From Batillaria attramentaria (Eukaryota > Mollusca > Gastropoda > Batillariidae), in NCBI GenBank assembly GCA_018292915.2, contig JACVVK020000195.1, forward strand, positions 666,001 through 730,000: a stretch of 64,000 nucleotides of DNA, read 5' to 3'. Shown here piece by piece: positions 46,365 to 56,748 of this stretch. The position numbers were made by a program, and so were the translations under genes. The notes below the pieces were generated by a model, which did no database searches, had not been told where the DNA came from, and saw only the letters and a list, made by a program, of their open reading frames with translations. Positions within the stretch are counted from its first letter, which is position 1, and every line of letters starts with the position of its first letter.

Positions 46365-49300
46365 TCAAACAAGCTTCACTTCTTCTTTTGACGATATGGT
46401 GAGCAGCTTGAGCGCCCTCAACACCTGTACAATGTACAGAAAAAACGAAACAAGCTGTTAGGCTCAGGCCCAGTCAGGCTCAATCTATTGAATAAACAAG
46501 CAACATCGAGTCGCAATGGGCCGAGTTCACTTTCTCACAGCCCCTCTGCACAAAGCCTTTGTATTTGCAAATCGTCAAGCAATTTCGATAAACTGTGGTA
46601 AAATATCCTTGCTCAATGACTCTGAGTGTGTAGTAAAATCATGAAACATGTTTCACAGCTTTTTATTATGCATTTAGTGCTTTGTGCTTGGGCTACCGAG
46701 TTGGCATGTAGGGACAGTTTAGCATGCACACTGCGGGACAAGCCAGCAGAAAGGGCCAATCAGCTGCCGGGTGCGCCACAGCACCGCTAGCAGGGGTCAA
46801 TGAGTTAAGCTACAGTAACTTTTGCACAGGGTGGTGGCATCCCCATCCAAGTGATCCATAACAGCCGACATTTCCCAAGTGTGTTGGATCTGTGTTGGGG
46901 CATTTTCCCATATGTGCGATCAGGTGGAACTGTTAGGACACCAGTTTCAGTTTCAACAATCTGCGAAAATCCTGAGAGACCCTTGGAATAAACTACCTAC
47001 CTTCAGTTTTGCCTTCCCTGTAGCACCAGTGACTCGCAAGCCCATCTTGTGCATTTCTGCTGGCAGCAAAGGGTTGCTTAGGAAAAGAAAAATCACCGTC
47101 AGTCTTACTGTAAACTATAAAACGCACTGCTAAACATCAAAATGGGAGGAGAGTCCAATGCAACTCCAAAAGAAATTCTGAGCCAACAGATGCGTAATCA
47201 CAGATGCAGTTTACACGCTGGGTGAGATTAGTGAACACAACCAGGGTTTGCGTTAACTGGCAATTACCAGTAAATTACTGGTTATAAAGAGGAAATACTG
47301 GAAATTTTTTGGCTGTCAGTCCCGGGGACTGGTTTTATTTTGCTGGGACTGATTACAGATTTATGGGAGAAAAAATAAAAATGAACAGGCTGATCGTAAA
47401 AAGAAAAAAGGGGGAAAAAAAAAGAAAAAAATGTTGATCGTTCATACAAATTTTGTGGCCCAGGCTTGACTAGCAGCACTTGCCTTATCTCTCTGAATTG
47501 TGCTTGCAAAAATGTACATCATACTGGAATTTTTTCACAGGGACTGGTTTTGCTCAGAGTCGCTGAAAAACGGTCGGGGTAGGAAGCGAGGGGACTGGTT
47601 TTGAAAAATCCTAGTGCGAACCCTGCATAACAGTTGCAGAATTTTAATGTTTGTCTGCTTCTCAAGACTGAGTATTTTAAGGGTACAGGCGCACTCATAA
47701 GCCAAACTGTTCTGAAACATAAACTGGCACCATGGAAACAAATAAAAGCGACACAACAGCGACAGAAACCACTTAACTTTCACAAAGGACGGCACAGGTC
47801 AACGTTTCGGCTTTCGCCTTCCTCAGGACACAAACAAAAAATGCAATATGAATATATAACAAAAAAATCCTATTTGTTTTTGTTTGTCTCCTGAGGAGGC
47901 GAAAGCCGAAACGTTGACCTGTGCCGTCCTTTGTGAAAGTCAAGTGGTTTCTGTCCCTTTTATTTTGCTTTTATTTGCTTAACTTGTAACCACTTCGCAG
48001 TCATTACCGTTCCTTTTCAATGTGGAAACAGCCTGTTTAAAACCACTGCTAATGGCACCTAACAAATTTAGTAATTATGTGTCAAATAAAAAAGGAAACT
48101 GTAATGACTGCGAAGTGGTTACAAGTTAAACAAATAAAAGCGACATAAAAGGGACAGAAACCACTTAACTTTCACAAAGGACGGCACGGGTCAATGTTTC
48201 GGCTTTCGCCTTCTTCAGGACACAAACAAAATCTTTTGTTCTGAATTTGTTTTGTGTCCTGGGAAAGGTGAAAGCCGAAACGTTGACCCGTACAGTCCTT
48301 TGTGAAAGTGGTTTCTGTCTCTGTTATGTCGCTTTAATTGTATGTCAGTTTTCCAAACACATCAGTGTACAGAAAATTGCACTCACCTGTTGTGTTCCTC
48401 TTTGAAATGTTTCCACAGAACCCTGTAGGCCTGAATGAAAAAAAGCAAAAAAGTAAATTTACATCACCAAAAAATGACAACAAAACAACATGGGAAATAT
48501 ACTTATCAGAAGTGCCCACATACCATGCATACCTCCATAAAGTTTTATCAACAATGTACAGCTATGATTTGTATGCACCCTGCAATATTAGTTTGGTTGG
48601 GATGGGGAACACTGCCCCGACAAGCACTGAAATTGACATGTATCACTTACGGTATTAACTTCTGACAGTTTGACGCGACCACGCACAAGCTCTGACACAG
48701 AGTCAAATTCTTCTTGGCTGACCTCCACTAGCTCTGTGCTGCTGGCTCGCAGAGCTGCTCGTGCTGTGACTGGGTCGTCAAGTCCTTGTGGTGGGACAAG
48801 AAAAAAAAAAAAAAACAGTCAATCCAAGATCACAAAATGAAATTAGTAAGATCTGAAAGTGGTCTCATTGTGACTGGCGGTAGCAACCAATTTCTGGTTT
48901 AGACTTAATCTCACCCTCATCTAAAAAAAAAAAAAAAAAAAAAATGCAAGCAAGAATAAGTAAAATAAAAAAGGAAATTTTTTTTAAAGCCCCCCCCCCC
49001 CCCCCCCCCCCCCCACGCAAATCTGCACTTTTTTCTTTTCACTGTAGTGTAGACCAAGAAATACCTGCATCACTTGATACGCCATTTTCTGTGGTGTTGC
49101 TGCTGTCTGCAGGACAGACGGCTGAAGACGATGACTGCCTGTCTGTCTGTTCAGTGTTCTTCTGTGGGTCAGCTGCTCCAGAGGCATCAGGGGTCATTTG
49201 CTCTTTGAGTTCAGCAGGGGCCACCTGTGCGGGAAGCTGGATCCCAAGCAGACTTGCAAGTTCGGCAATCTTCCCTTTGTTATCATCACATCCCTGCGAA

Positions 49301-51520
49301 ACAGAAACTGCATTATCAGCCACTGTAATGAAACCAAAGGAGGCCAACGCCTGTATATTACAGGAAACAATCCATGTAGTGCAGAAATCTTGGCGTAAAT
49401 CTATGTAACTGCGCACAGCTCCAAGCATCAGGAAACGAAGGAAAAGCAGACTGATAGAGTTCCCAAGTATGAATTTTGCTACTTTGCCCCGAGTACAGTT
49501 ACTGAGTTAGGTCAATTTTTCTTTCTGCACATCAGCTTGCTTTTTGCAGTACCAGTCAGAATTGGAAAATAGAATAGATTAGAATGGAATGAATGTGTGT
49601 GTGCATTTAGTGCAGGAAATCCGTTTAAGGGCTACACTATTATTAGTAAACATTCTCATTATTATAGGGCTAGTAGCAGAACAACTACTGAAGACATCTT
49701 CAATTATTGACTATCGTAGTTTAGGTTTCCTTTCAAGCCTTTCAACCACCAAGCTTGTACTGTGGAGGACGGCCCTAACTAGTAGAGATGGCGGTACAAA
49801 CCGGTAATACCGGTGCATGGTGACGTGGTACGCAGTACCGGTACGGCCAGCTGTACCGGTACGTACCGCAAGGGACCTAACTGTCATAGTTCACAAAAAC
49901 CATCATGGCGGACGACATCTTTCTCGAGAAAAATTGAGACTGAACAATGAAAACAGTGTGTCTACATGTTTAGGTTCTGCTGTGTTACAGTGTCTCCAAC
50001 TGTGTTGTCTGCTTTTATTGACCAGCTTAGTTGTTTTTTTTTTTGAAAATAAAGAAAAGTAAAAAAAAAATTACAAAAAAAACAGTTGTGTAGTTTACAC
50101 CTCTTTCTCCCTCCCTCTCTCCTCCTGTTTTGCACTCCACAAATCCTCCCATTTCTTAATTCGCTGATACTGCGCAACCTCATGCATCATTGTCAACTGC
50201 GAAAGTGCATGTGTTATCGTCAGGATTGGTCAGCACGGTACACCGGTACAAAAAACCGGTATGATGCAAAAATACCGGTAAAAAAAGCCGGTACAGTCCT
50301 CTGTACCAGTACCCAGCACTACTAACTAGACAACTGATTGGCAACTCACATCAGTAGAGGTTCTTGTCTCCAGTTCCTGCAGAAGCTGTGTGGCCATCAG
50401 CAACTGTTTGCGAAAACAGTCCATGGTTTCCTGTTATGAAATACCAATAGAATATATCACAATGCACGATTTTCCTCGGTCACCAAACGCCTAACAATGA
50501 GAATGGGTGGGTGAATGGGTGGGTGGATCTTTGTCGTTCGCCTAGAATAGAGCCAGTCAGTTTTCAAACAAAGCAAACGACCCAGACTCTAAAGAACTTG
50601 GACCCTGAGGCACACCTGAAATTTAAATAATGTACACAGTAAGTGAGCAGCTGTAAAGTCACAATGCTACACCAATTCACAAACCACCTAGCCTAATAAT
50701 GAATCCCACAGAGCACAATCAAATATTGGATCAGCGACAGACTGCTGATCACCCAGTAAGAAGTGCAACTAGAGAAGAATGAAACTACATTGTATCCTTT
50801 ACCGTCTGGACTTTGTGGATTTCTGCAGCCTCACGCAGCAAAGCTTTGTACTCCTTCTTCACTCCTTCCACTTTCTGTAGCAGCTCTGTTGGGTTTCTCT
50901 GGAGAAAAAAAAGTGAGAAAGAAACACAAATACAGTTTACCGAGGATGGCTTGAATTTGAAACCTGGGCAACTTAAACCAAAGAACTGCAGTTAGTGAAG
51001 ATCTTAATATCACACTCCCATGCTCATTTTAGATGAATGCCAGCTTTACACACACACACACACACACACACAAAACACACACACAAAACAAAAAAACCCA
51101 GCAAACCTAACATTAAACTTAAAAATTAAAGCAATGTGATTAGAACTACAAGCAGAACTTCAGTTAATAAAGTACTCAGTAGGACTAGGTAGAAGTAGAA
51201 CAGCACTACCGGATTGCTAGTACGGATTGGTTTCCAGTGACATGGCCAGATGGCTTGGACAGATTACATAAATTTTAAAAAAAAGAAAGAATCTGTACAT
51301 TACTGAAAATAAAAACACCACTTCACCATTTAACCTTGTCTTTGAAAGTTTTCTTCTTTTTTTTTCAGATGATCCTATAGAGTACTATGCTAAACGATTA
51401 TGGGTTTACCGGTATGTGCGTTAATGCAATACTCACTCTGCTGTCTCCCTGTGCACTGTTCTGACACCTCAGTTCTAGCTTCCTCGACAAGCAATTTAAG
51501 TCGGATTCAGCCTTTTGGAA
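46365..51520 (-). CDS. SKA complex protein: SKA2-like N-terminus with SKA1-like C-terminus
   Basis: Eight exons on the minus strand with perfect phase agreement: 51437-51520, 50803-50898, 50350-50430, 49065-49293, 48651-48784, 48387-48430, 47001-47076 and 46365-46424 (stop at 46365). They encode 267 residues plus an undetected first exon. The first three exons (FQKAESDLNCLSRKLEL, NPTELLQKVEGVKKEYKALL, CFRKQLLMATQLLQELE) resemble the coiled coil of SKA2. A Ser/Asp-rich linker follows. Then VSQEEFDSVSELVRGRVKLS, AYRVLWKHFKEEHN, GLRVTGATGKAKLKVLRALK and EVKLV resemble the winged-helix microtubule-binding domain of SKA1 (E-F-x-x-V...RGR + helix + C-terminal wing). Known role of the family: outer-kinetochore coupling to spindle microtubules. 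The first exon should lie right of 51520. Confidence 0.7.
47735..48335. mobile_element. Penelope-like foldback with hammerhead-type motifs
   Basis: Two inverted pairs share the block GGCGAAAGCCGAAACGTTGA. They read minus, plus, minus, plus at about 47800-47835, 47888-47920, 48190-48225 and 48256-48290. Between the pairs is another inverted repeat (CCACTTCGCAGTCATTAC at 47989-48006 against 48100-48118). The upstream CTGAGGA or CTGAAGA followed by GGC-GAAA-GCC and GAAA fits the hammerhead ribozyme core CUGANGA-stem II-GAAA. Such motifs are known from Penelope-like retroelements. No reverse transcriptase is present. It lies in an intron of the SKA-like gene. Confidence 0.55.
49783..50321. mobile_element. 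hAT-like MITE with 8-bp TSD
   Basis: Ends TAGAGATGGCGGTAC and GTACCCAGCACTA, perfect 8-bp duplication CTAACTAG (49775-49782, 50322-50329). The inside is full of ACCGGT-type palindromic blocks. It lies in a SKA-like intron. Confidence 0.8.
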
Positions 51521-51599
51521 CTGAAAATTGAATAAATTTGTTCAATTACAACTTGCACATTTTGCACATGTATGTATTTTGCATTGTATTTGTGATCAC

Positions 51600-51780
51600 T
51601 TCACACCGATGGTGAAGCCTTGCGACTCTTTTGAGCATCTAGCTACTACTAAAGCTGAAGCTCCAACTTTGTGGAACTCTGTACCTCAGCTCTGTGTATA
51701 AAAAGATTCCAAACATCCCCTCCTTTGAACGAGCTTTGAAAATTTGTCTCTTCTAAGTTCTAATTAACTTCTAAAGTGAC
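51600..51780 (+). repeat. LINE 3' fragment
   Basis: Encodes EAPTLWNSVPQLCV and, in shifted frame, FERALKICLF-like sequence, the usual C-terminal end of CR1/Jockey-type reverse transcriptase proteins. A short old remnant. Confidence 0.45.
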
Positions 51781-52223
51781 TAGCAGTGTTGTATCATCAG
51801 CGATCAGGTAATGTATTTTACATTTTGTCCTGGGCTCGAGGTCACAAGCCGAACGTAGACGAGTTGCGTGCAAGTAAGAGGCACGTCCGCCGTACCTTAC
51901 GCGCGCGGGCACTAGTGGCCGGTCATGAGCTGTACTTAGCGGTTAAGTTCTGCCGTAAACCGCTACGTAGTTTACGCTACCTCAGGAGGCGGCGCAAACC
52001 TGTGCGCAAGTATCCAAAATGGCAGCACGGATGGTATACCGGCTCCATCACCGCAGAATTATTCGTCGACAGAGGATATTCAGAGACAGGACCAATCTTA
52101 TCGACCTTTACGACGATGCAGAATTGTTTGCACGTTTTCAATTTCCTCGCCAAGAGCTGCTAGACTTGTGTGATGTGCTGGAAGCGGATCTTCGTCATCC
52201 TTACCACAGGCAAGGGTCTCTGC

Positions 52224-52552
52224 CACAGACGTATAGAGATAGACGCACCGCGGTGCCGGAAAAGTGACACCGCCGCGCGCCATGTTGCTAGTACCTGGAA
52301 GTGCCAGCTGTTTACAAAGCGCGCATAGCATTGGCCAGACGCTATCAGCTGTTTACATAGCGCGCATAGCATTGGTCCGCTTTATCTTACGTCACATTTC
52401 TGATGACGTCTTTCTAAAGAACTTTGTATTTCGAACGAGGCGTCCTATACACAGAGCCTCTGAGTTCTGGTATTAGTAAGATAGCCGCGACAGCGACACT
52501 CGCAAGCAGCGGTGGCAGCGTGCGGCGGTGCGTCTGTCTCTTTACGTCTGTG
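52224..52552. mobile_element. MITE with 28-bp TIRs and 8-bp TSD
   Basis: Ends CACAGACGTATAGAGATAGA and its near complement, continuing through GCACCGC (about 28 bp, two mismatches). Perfect 8-bp duplication GTCTCTGC (52216-52223, 52553-52560). 8-bp duplications fit hAT or P superfamilies. Its removal restores the Harbinger block QGSLPAVTQLM in frame. Confidence 0.85.
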
Positions 52553-53239
52553 GTCTCTGCCAGCAGTGACACAACTGATGATCACTCTGAGGTTCTTTGC
52601 TAGCCCATCCTGCTTTCACCTCATGATTGCCAATTTGTTTGGGGTTATCAGAAGGACCGTTGGGCGTGTGATAAAAAGAGTGTCATACACACTGTCTGAC
52701 AGACTTCCAGAATTTGTCCGTCTGCCCCAAACCGAGGAAGAGGCACAACGAATAGTAAGAGACTTCCACAACATTGCAGGATTTCCCAACGTTATTGGTT
52801 GTGTGGACTGCACCCACATTCACATCCAAGCACCAACTGAGAACGAGTGTGAGTAGGTCAACAGAAAAAAACAAGCACACCATCAATTGCCAGCTGATGT
52901 GTGATGCAAACGTGCTCATCATTCAGTGTGTTGTCAGGTGGCCAGGCTCAACACATGATTCCAAGATCATGAAGCACTCACAGCTCTTTCGGACAATGGA
53001 AGCTATTCCGCGAGCACCTCATCTGCGAGGAAAGGTGATCCTCGGTGACAGTGGCTACCACTGTAGTACCAGCAGAACGAATGGCTGATGACCCCATATC
53101 GAGACCTGCAGACCAGGCAGCAGAGGAATTACATACAGTCACGTCATGCCACGGAGCACTATTGAGAGTGAACGGAGTCCTTAAGCACAGGTGGCACTGT
53201 CTGCATTCTGAACTGAGGTAAGAGTCATGATATTTTCCC

Positions 53240-54310
53240 ATTTCCTTTTCAGTAACTACACATACACATTAGTAAACTTTATTTGGTTCATTACGTTTAT
53301 CTCAGGGCCAGTCTGACCGTGCTTCCAACATTTTTATGGCGCCCCCAACCCCACCGCGCGCACACACCCATACTTTTCCATTTCCATCATGTCCCCCCAT
53401 CCCCCCTCAACTGTGCCATGGTAGTTCAGACATGGCTCAGTAAAAACAATTCTACTTGCATTAAGGTTTTTCCTTTCAGTGCCTCACCCCTTTTAGATGT
53501 GCTAAAAGCATACCTGATTGGGATTGGGAATGTCTCTGGAAGGTTAAAGCCCTTTCTTCCTGATGAGCCCATGCTGTAGCTTCCTTATAGCTGTTTTCAG
53601 TGATATTATGTGTCAAAGCATACTTGAAACCGAAAAGCTTATGAAACAATTACAAAGGCATTCAATACAGCCACACAGTTGTCACAAAATATCACGCAAA
53701 ACAGAAAAAAATTAACAGAACGGACATAAGTTTATTACTCTCAACAGTCAACTTGCTTTAAGCTCAAGCATTGCAGAGTTTAATTGTAAATGAAAATTAA
53801 AATAAATTACAGCAATTTGATAGCCTGAATTTGTTTTCCAAGTGCAACCCAATCTCAACATTTTTTCCTTCATGAGTTAGTGAATAAGGAACATTAAAAA
53901 TGCAATCTAAAAGCAAAGTGATTACTAAAACTTCATATATTTTCTTGTGGGTGAAATCACAGAATGTCCTAACCATTAGCAGGTGTGATGCATTTGGCCA
54001 TCACGTTATTTAATCCATTACCACTGCAGAAAAGCATACATGTATGTATTTACCATGAACTGTTTGCTTGCGTCAATCATGAAACTGCACATTCCTGAAC
54101 TCAAACAGACTTTACACAATAGCTTTATAATGATGAACAGTGCATTTTCTTGCAGAATAGAAATCATTTTTTAATACTGCAAGTTGGCGCTTAATACTTG
54201 GCGCTTAATACTAAAATCTGAAATAACAATAACTGAAAGTTTAACTATGCTGTAGCATCAGGGCTTTCATTTGTCAAATCATAAAAAGAATAAAAACTAT
54301 TTTGTGTTAT
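53240..54310. other. Last intron of the Harbinger transposase
   Basis: Lies between the GTAAGA donor at 53220 and the TTTCAG acceptor before 54318. AT-rich; no inserted element was recognised. Confidence 0.4.
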
Positions 54311-54799
54311 TTTTCAGATATCAACCTTTGCCAGCCATGAAGGTGATAGAAGCCTGTATTTGTCTTCACAATGTGGCCAGAACACTTGGACTACCCGACC
54401 CAGATTCTATGCGGACGAGGATGGCGATGAGCCCCAGGGACAGAACAACCAGCGTGACCAGCAAGACCCACAGCCCACTTTGGCAGGACGTTTGGCCAGA
54501 GAACAGCTTGTTCGGCAATGTTTTACATAGTCAGTATAATACATGTATTATCATGTACATTTATTACTCCGCTGATGATGATTATACTTAGAGGAATAGA
54601 GGCTGTTTCAGAAAAAAACAGGGAAAATGCCCAAAACTAAACTCTAAATAACTCTAATCGTCTTGAGTGTGCTTGGACACACACACACCAAAAAAGAAAG
54701 AATAAAATTACAAAATTTGTACAAGATTACACTAGCCAAGCTTGTCAGAGAGCATGCATGGGTGAAAGCTGGCAATTTTGAAAATACTGAAACTTCTTT

Positions 54800-55560
54800 T
54801 CCCAGGCCGGGGTGCAGGGGCCGCCTAGGCCCCGACGGGGTGCAGGGGCGGAGCCCTGCTGGGGGGACCAGGGGGGCAACGCCCCCCCCCCCGGAAAAAA
54901 CGCGAATTTTGTCAAATTTAAGAGCCAATTCTAGGCCTCTCGTGGCACCTGAGAGCATTTGATAGCTATTCTTATCTACCACATTTTCCCTTCAAATTTC
55001 AACCCTTAGACTCAAGCTATTACAGACCTCTTGTTGCTGTACACAAGTTTATCCAAATAATCATTGTGGCGAATCAAACTCTAAAATCCACACATTAGAA
55101 GACCTGTCAGTTTACTCTCAGAAACTGAGATAGGTTCAGCATGGTTTAGGAGGGTGCCAAAGTGTAGTTTTTGAATAGCAAAGTGTATCTGTAATACAGT
55201 CGGACCCACTTAACAGGATGACACTTTATACAAATTTACAGTTTGCAAGTACACATTTTGATTTCCAAGCACAGGCTTCTGTGTAAAACTACATAGTGTG
55301 TTTACCACAAACTGCCTAACACTTACTATGGTGATGAAGTGTCAAAGTCAGGAGTGCACGCCTGCTTAATTGTTAAGCTAGGGGTGTGCAGGGGAATGCT
55401 CCCCAAGATTTGTTTTTTAAATACACTGAAATCTGTGTGAGTGATTCAGTTTTAAGTGCTTCAGAGGAGGACTGACTGAAACACTTTTTGAGAGGCCAGA
55501 AAATTTTTAGCCAAAGGTGGAAATCCGACAAAAGCACGGTGGACGATCTTAAGCCCTGAC
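54800..55560. repeat. Fragments of CAGG-type MITEs
   Basis: 54805-54960 shares GTGCAGGGGC(GG)AGCCCTGCTGGGG and the CCTCTCGTGGCACC block with the element at 10940-11301. 55357-55558 matches the right half of the CAGGGCTTAAA family and ends CTTAAGCCCTGA. Between them, 55197 has a lone mariner-like end (TACAGTCGGACC). Confidence 0.55.
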
Positions 55561-55639
55561 TGTTAACTATATGGTTATCTTGATTAGTCCCTCCCCCAAA
55601 TGAGATCACTAGTATTGATTTTTCGTATTGATTTTCGTC

Positions 55640-56080
55640 TTAAAATAGACTTCGGGAAAATCCAGTACTCGCAAGTCAGGTGTGCCACAGCCCGCGCACG
55701 ATCATCCTAGGCAAATTGTTGGTAACTTAATCGTCATGTCTGGCCGTAACAAACGATCCGTAATGCATTTTTCTTTCTGCTGTTTTAGTTTTGCATAAGA
55801 AAACACAACCGCTCAATGCTTTATCGACGCCGGCAAAGAACGAATGGCGAGAGCCTCTGGGAAAATCCGGTACGCGTACACCCAAGTCGGACAATCATCA
55901 TACGTGTATTTTTGTAGCTAAAACGTCGTGTCTGCCCCTCAGAAAAGATCCGTATTGTATTTTTCTTTCTGTTGGTTTAATTATTCGATTTTTAAAAATC
56001 CAGATGAATGCTTCATCGGCGCGAAGATCGCATGGATGCTAACATTCGTGAGCTGCAAAACGGCGACCGCGCGCTGGTCG
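55640..56080. repeat. Diverged tandem duplication, about 200-bp unit
   Basis: Two units share GGGAAAATCC(A/G)GTAC, a GATCCGTA(A/T)TG(C/T)ATTTTTCTTTCTG block and a TTTATCGACGCC / CTTCATCGGCGC block in the same order. No coding function was recognised. Confidence 0.5.
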
Positions 56081-56340
56081 TTGACGCTTCTGATTGGCTG
56101 ACTGACGAGATCGGACGACAGCCATTGGCCAAACAAGTTTTCTTCTCATCCAGGTTCGACCACGCGATAATGCCGAACGGAATTTACCGGGGCGCGGGAA
56201 AAGTTGGATCGGAAAAGAAATTTTTTTTTTTTTTTTTTTTTTTAAATAAGGATTTCCTTATTTGATGACTTTCAAAATAAGGAATTCCGCCATGAGGCGG
56301 AAAACTTTCACCCATGAGCATGGGCAAGAACAGGTCTTAA

Positions 56341-56372
56341 CCCTTTCAGTACCGCATATGGTACTGGAAGGG
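56341..56372. mobile_element. 32-bp palindrome flanked by TTAA
   Basis: CCCTTTCAGTACCGCATATG and its near complement between TTAA at 56337-56340 and 56373-56376. Like 10560-10643, it looks like a minimal piggyBac-type insertion. Confidence 0.55.
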
Positions 56373-56748
56373 TTAAAAGCTGATCATACTCGCACATGTA
56401 AAACATGAAGGACATCACTGAAAATACTGACATGAAAAAAGACAGACACATCAATTGCGCAATCATAAATTCTCCTCGAAAGTGCTTTTGTTTGACCCTC
56501 TGCCCCCTGAAGATGTCAAGTGGCCATGCTAGTTTTTTTTTTTTTTTTGGTCGGTTAGGTGTAAATTCATCCCTTTTCTCCACAAGCAGAATGCTTTGAC
56601 TTAGCATCAAACCATAAATTATACCTAACCTAACCATAATGTCTCAATCTTTTATCCTCTTTTAGAAATTTACTCACAACTACATGTAGTGCATAGGAGG
56701 CATTGGGAGAGATAGATGGTGAAGGAAAAAGGTACATGTACCATTTGA

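Larger units (their letters stand above)
52019..54590 (+). pseudogene. PIF/Harbinger transposase (HARBI1-like), degraded
   Basis: ATG at 52019; MAARMVYRLHHRR, then RFQFPRQELLDLCDVLEADL and HRQGSLP, interrupted by a MITE (52224-52552). It continues AVTQLMITLRFFASPSCFHL, LPEFVRLPQTEEEAQRIVRD and NVIGCVDCTHIHI (first catalytic Asp). After a TAG and a frameshift near 52853-52870 come WPGSTHDSKI, ILGDSGY (second Asp) and, shifted again, EWLMTPYRD and RVNGVLKHRWHCLHSELR before a GTAAGA donor (53220). A last exon near 54318 encodes KVIEACICLHNVARTLGLP. All family blocks can be located, but at least three frame breaks, a nonsense codon and the MITE make it inactive. Confidence 0.8.

Noticed and set aside
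45563..46402. ORFs rich in THLS/CHLYHQ repeats
   Set aside because: Translations of a minisatellite with no start context or domain.
47282..47600. Possible exon of the SKA-like gene
   Set aside because: No phase-compatible splice pair or SKA similarity; the flanking exons at 47001-47076 and 48387-48430 join in phase without it.
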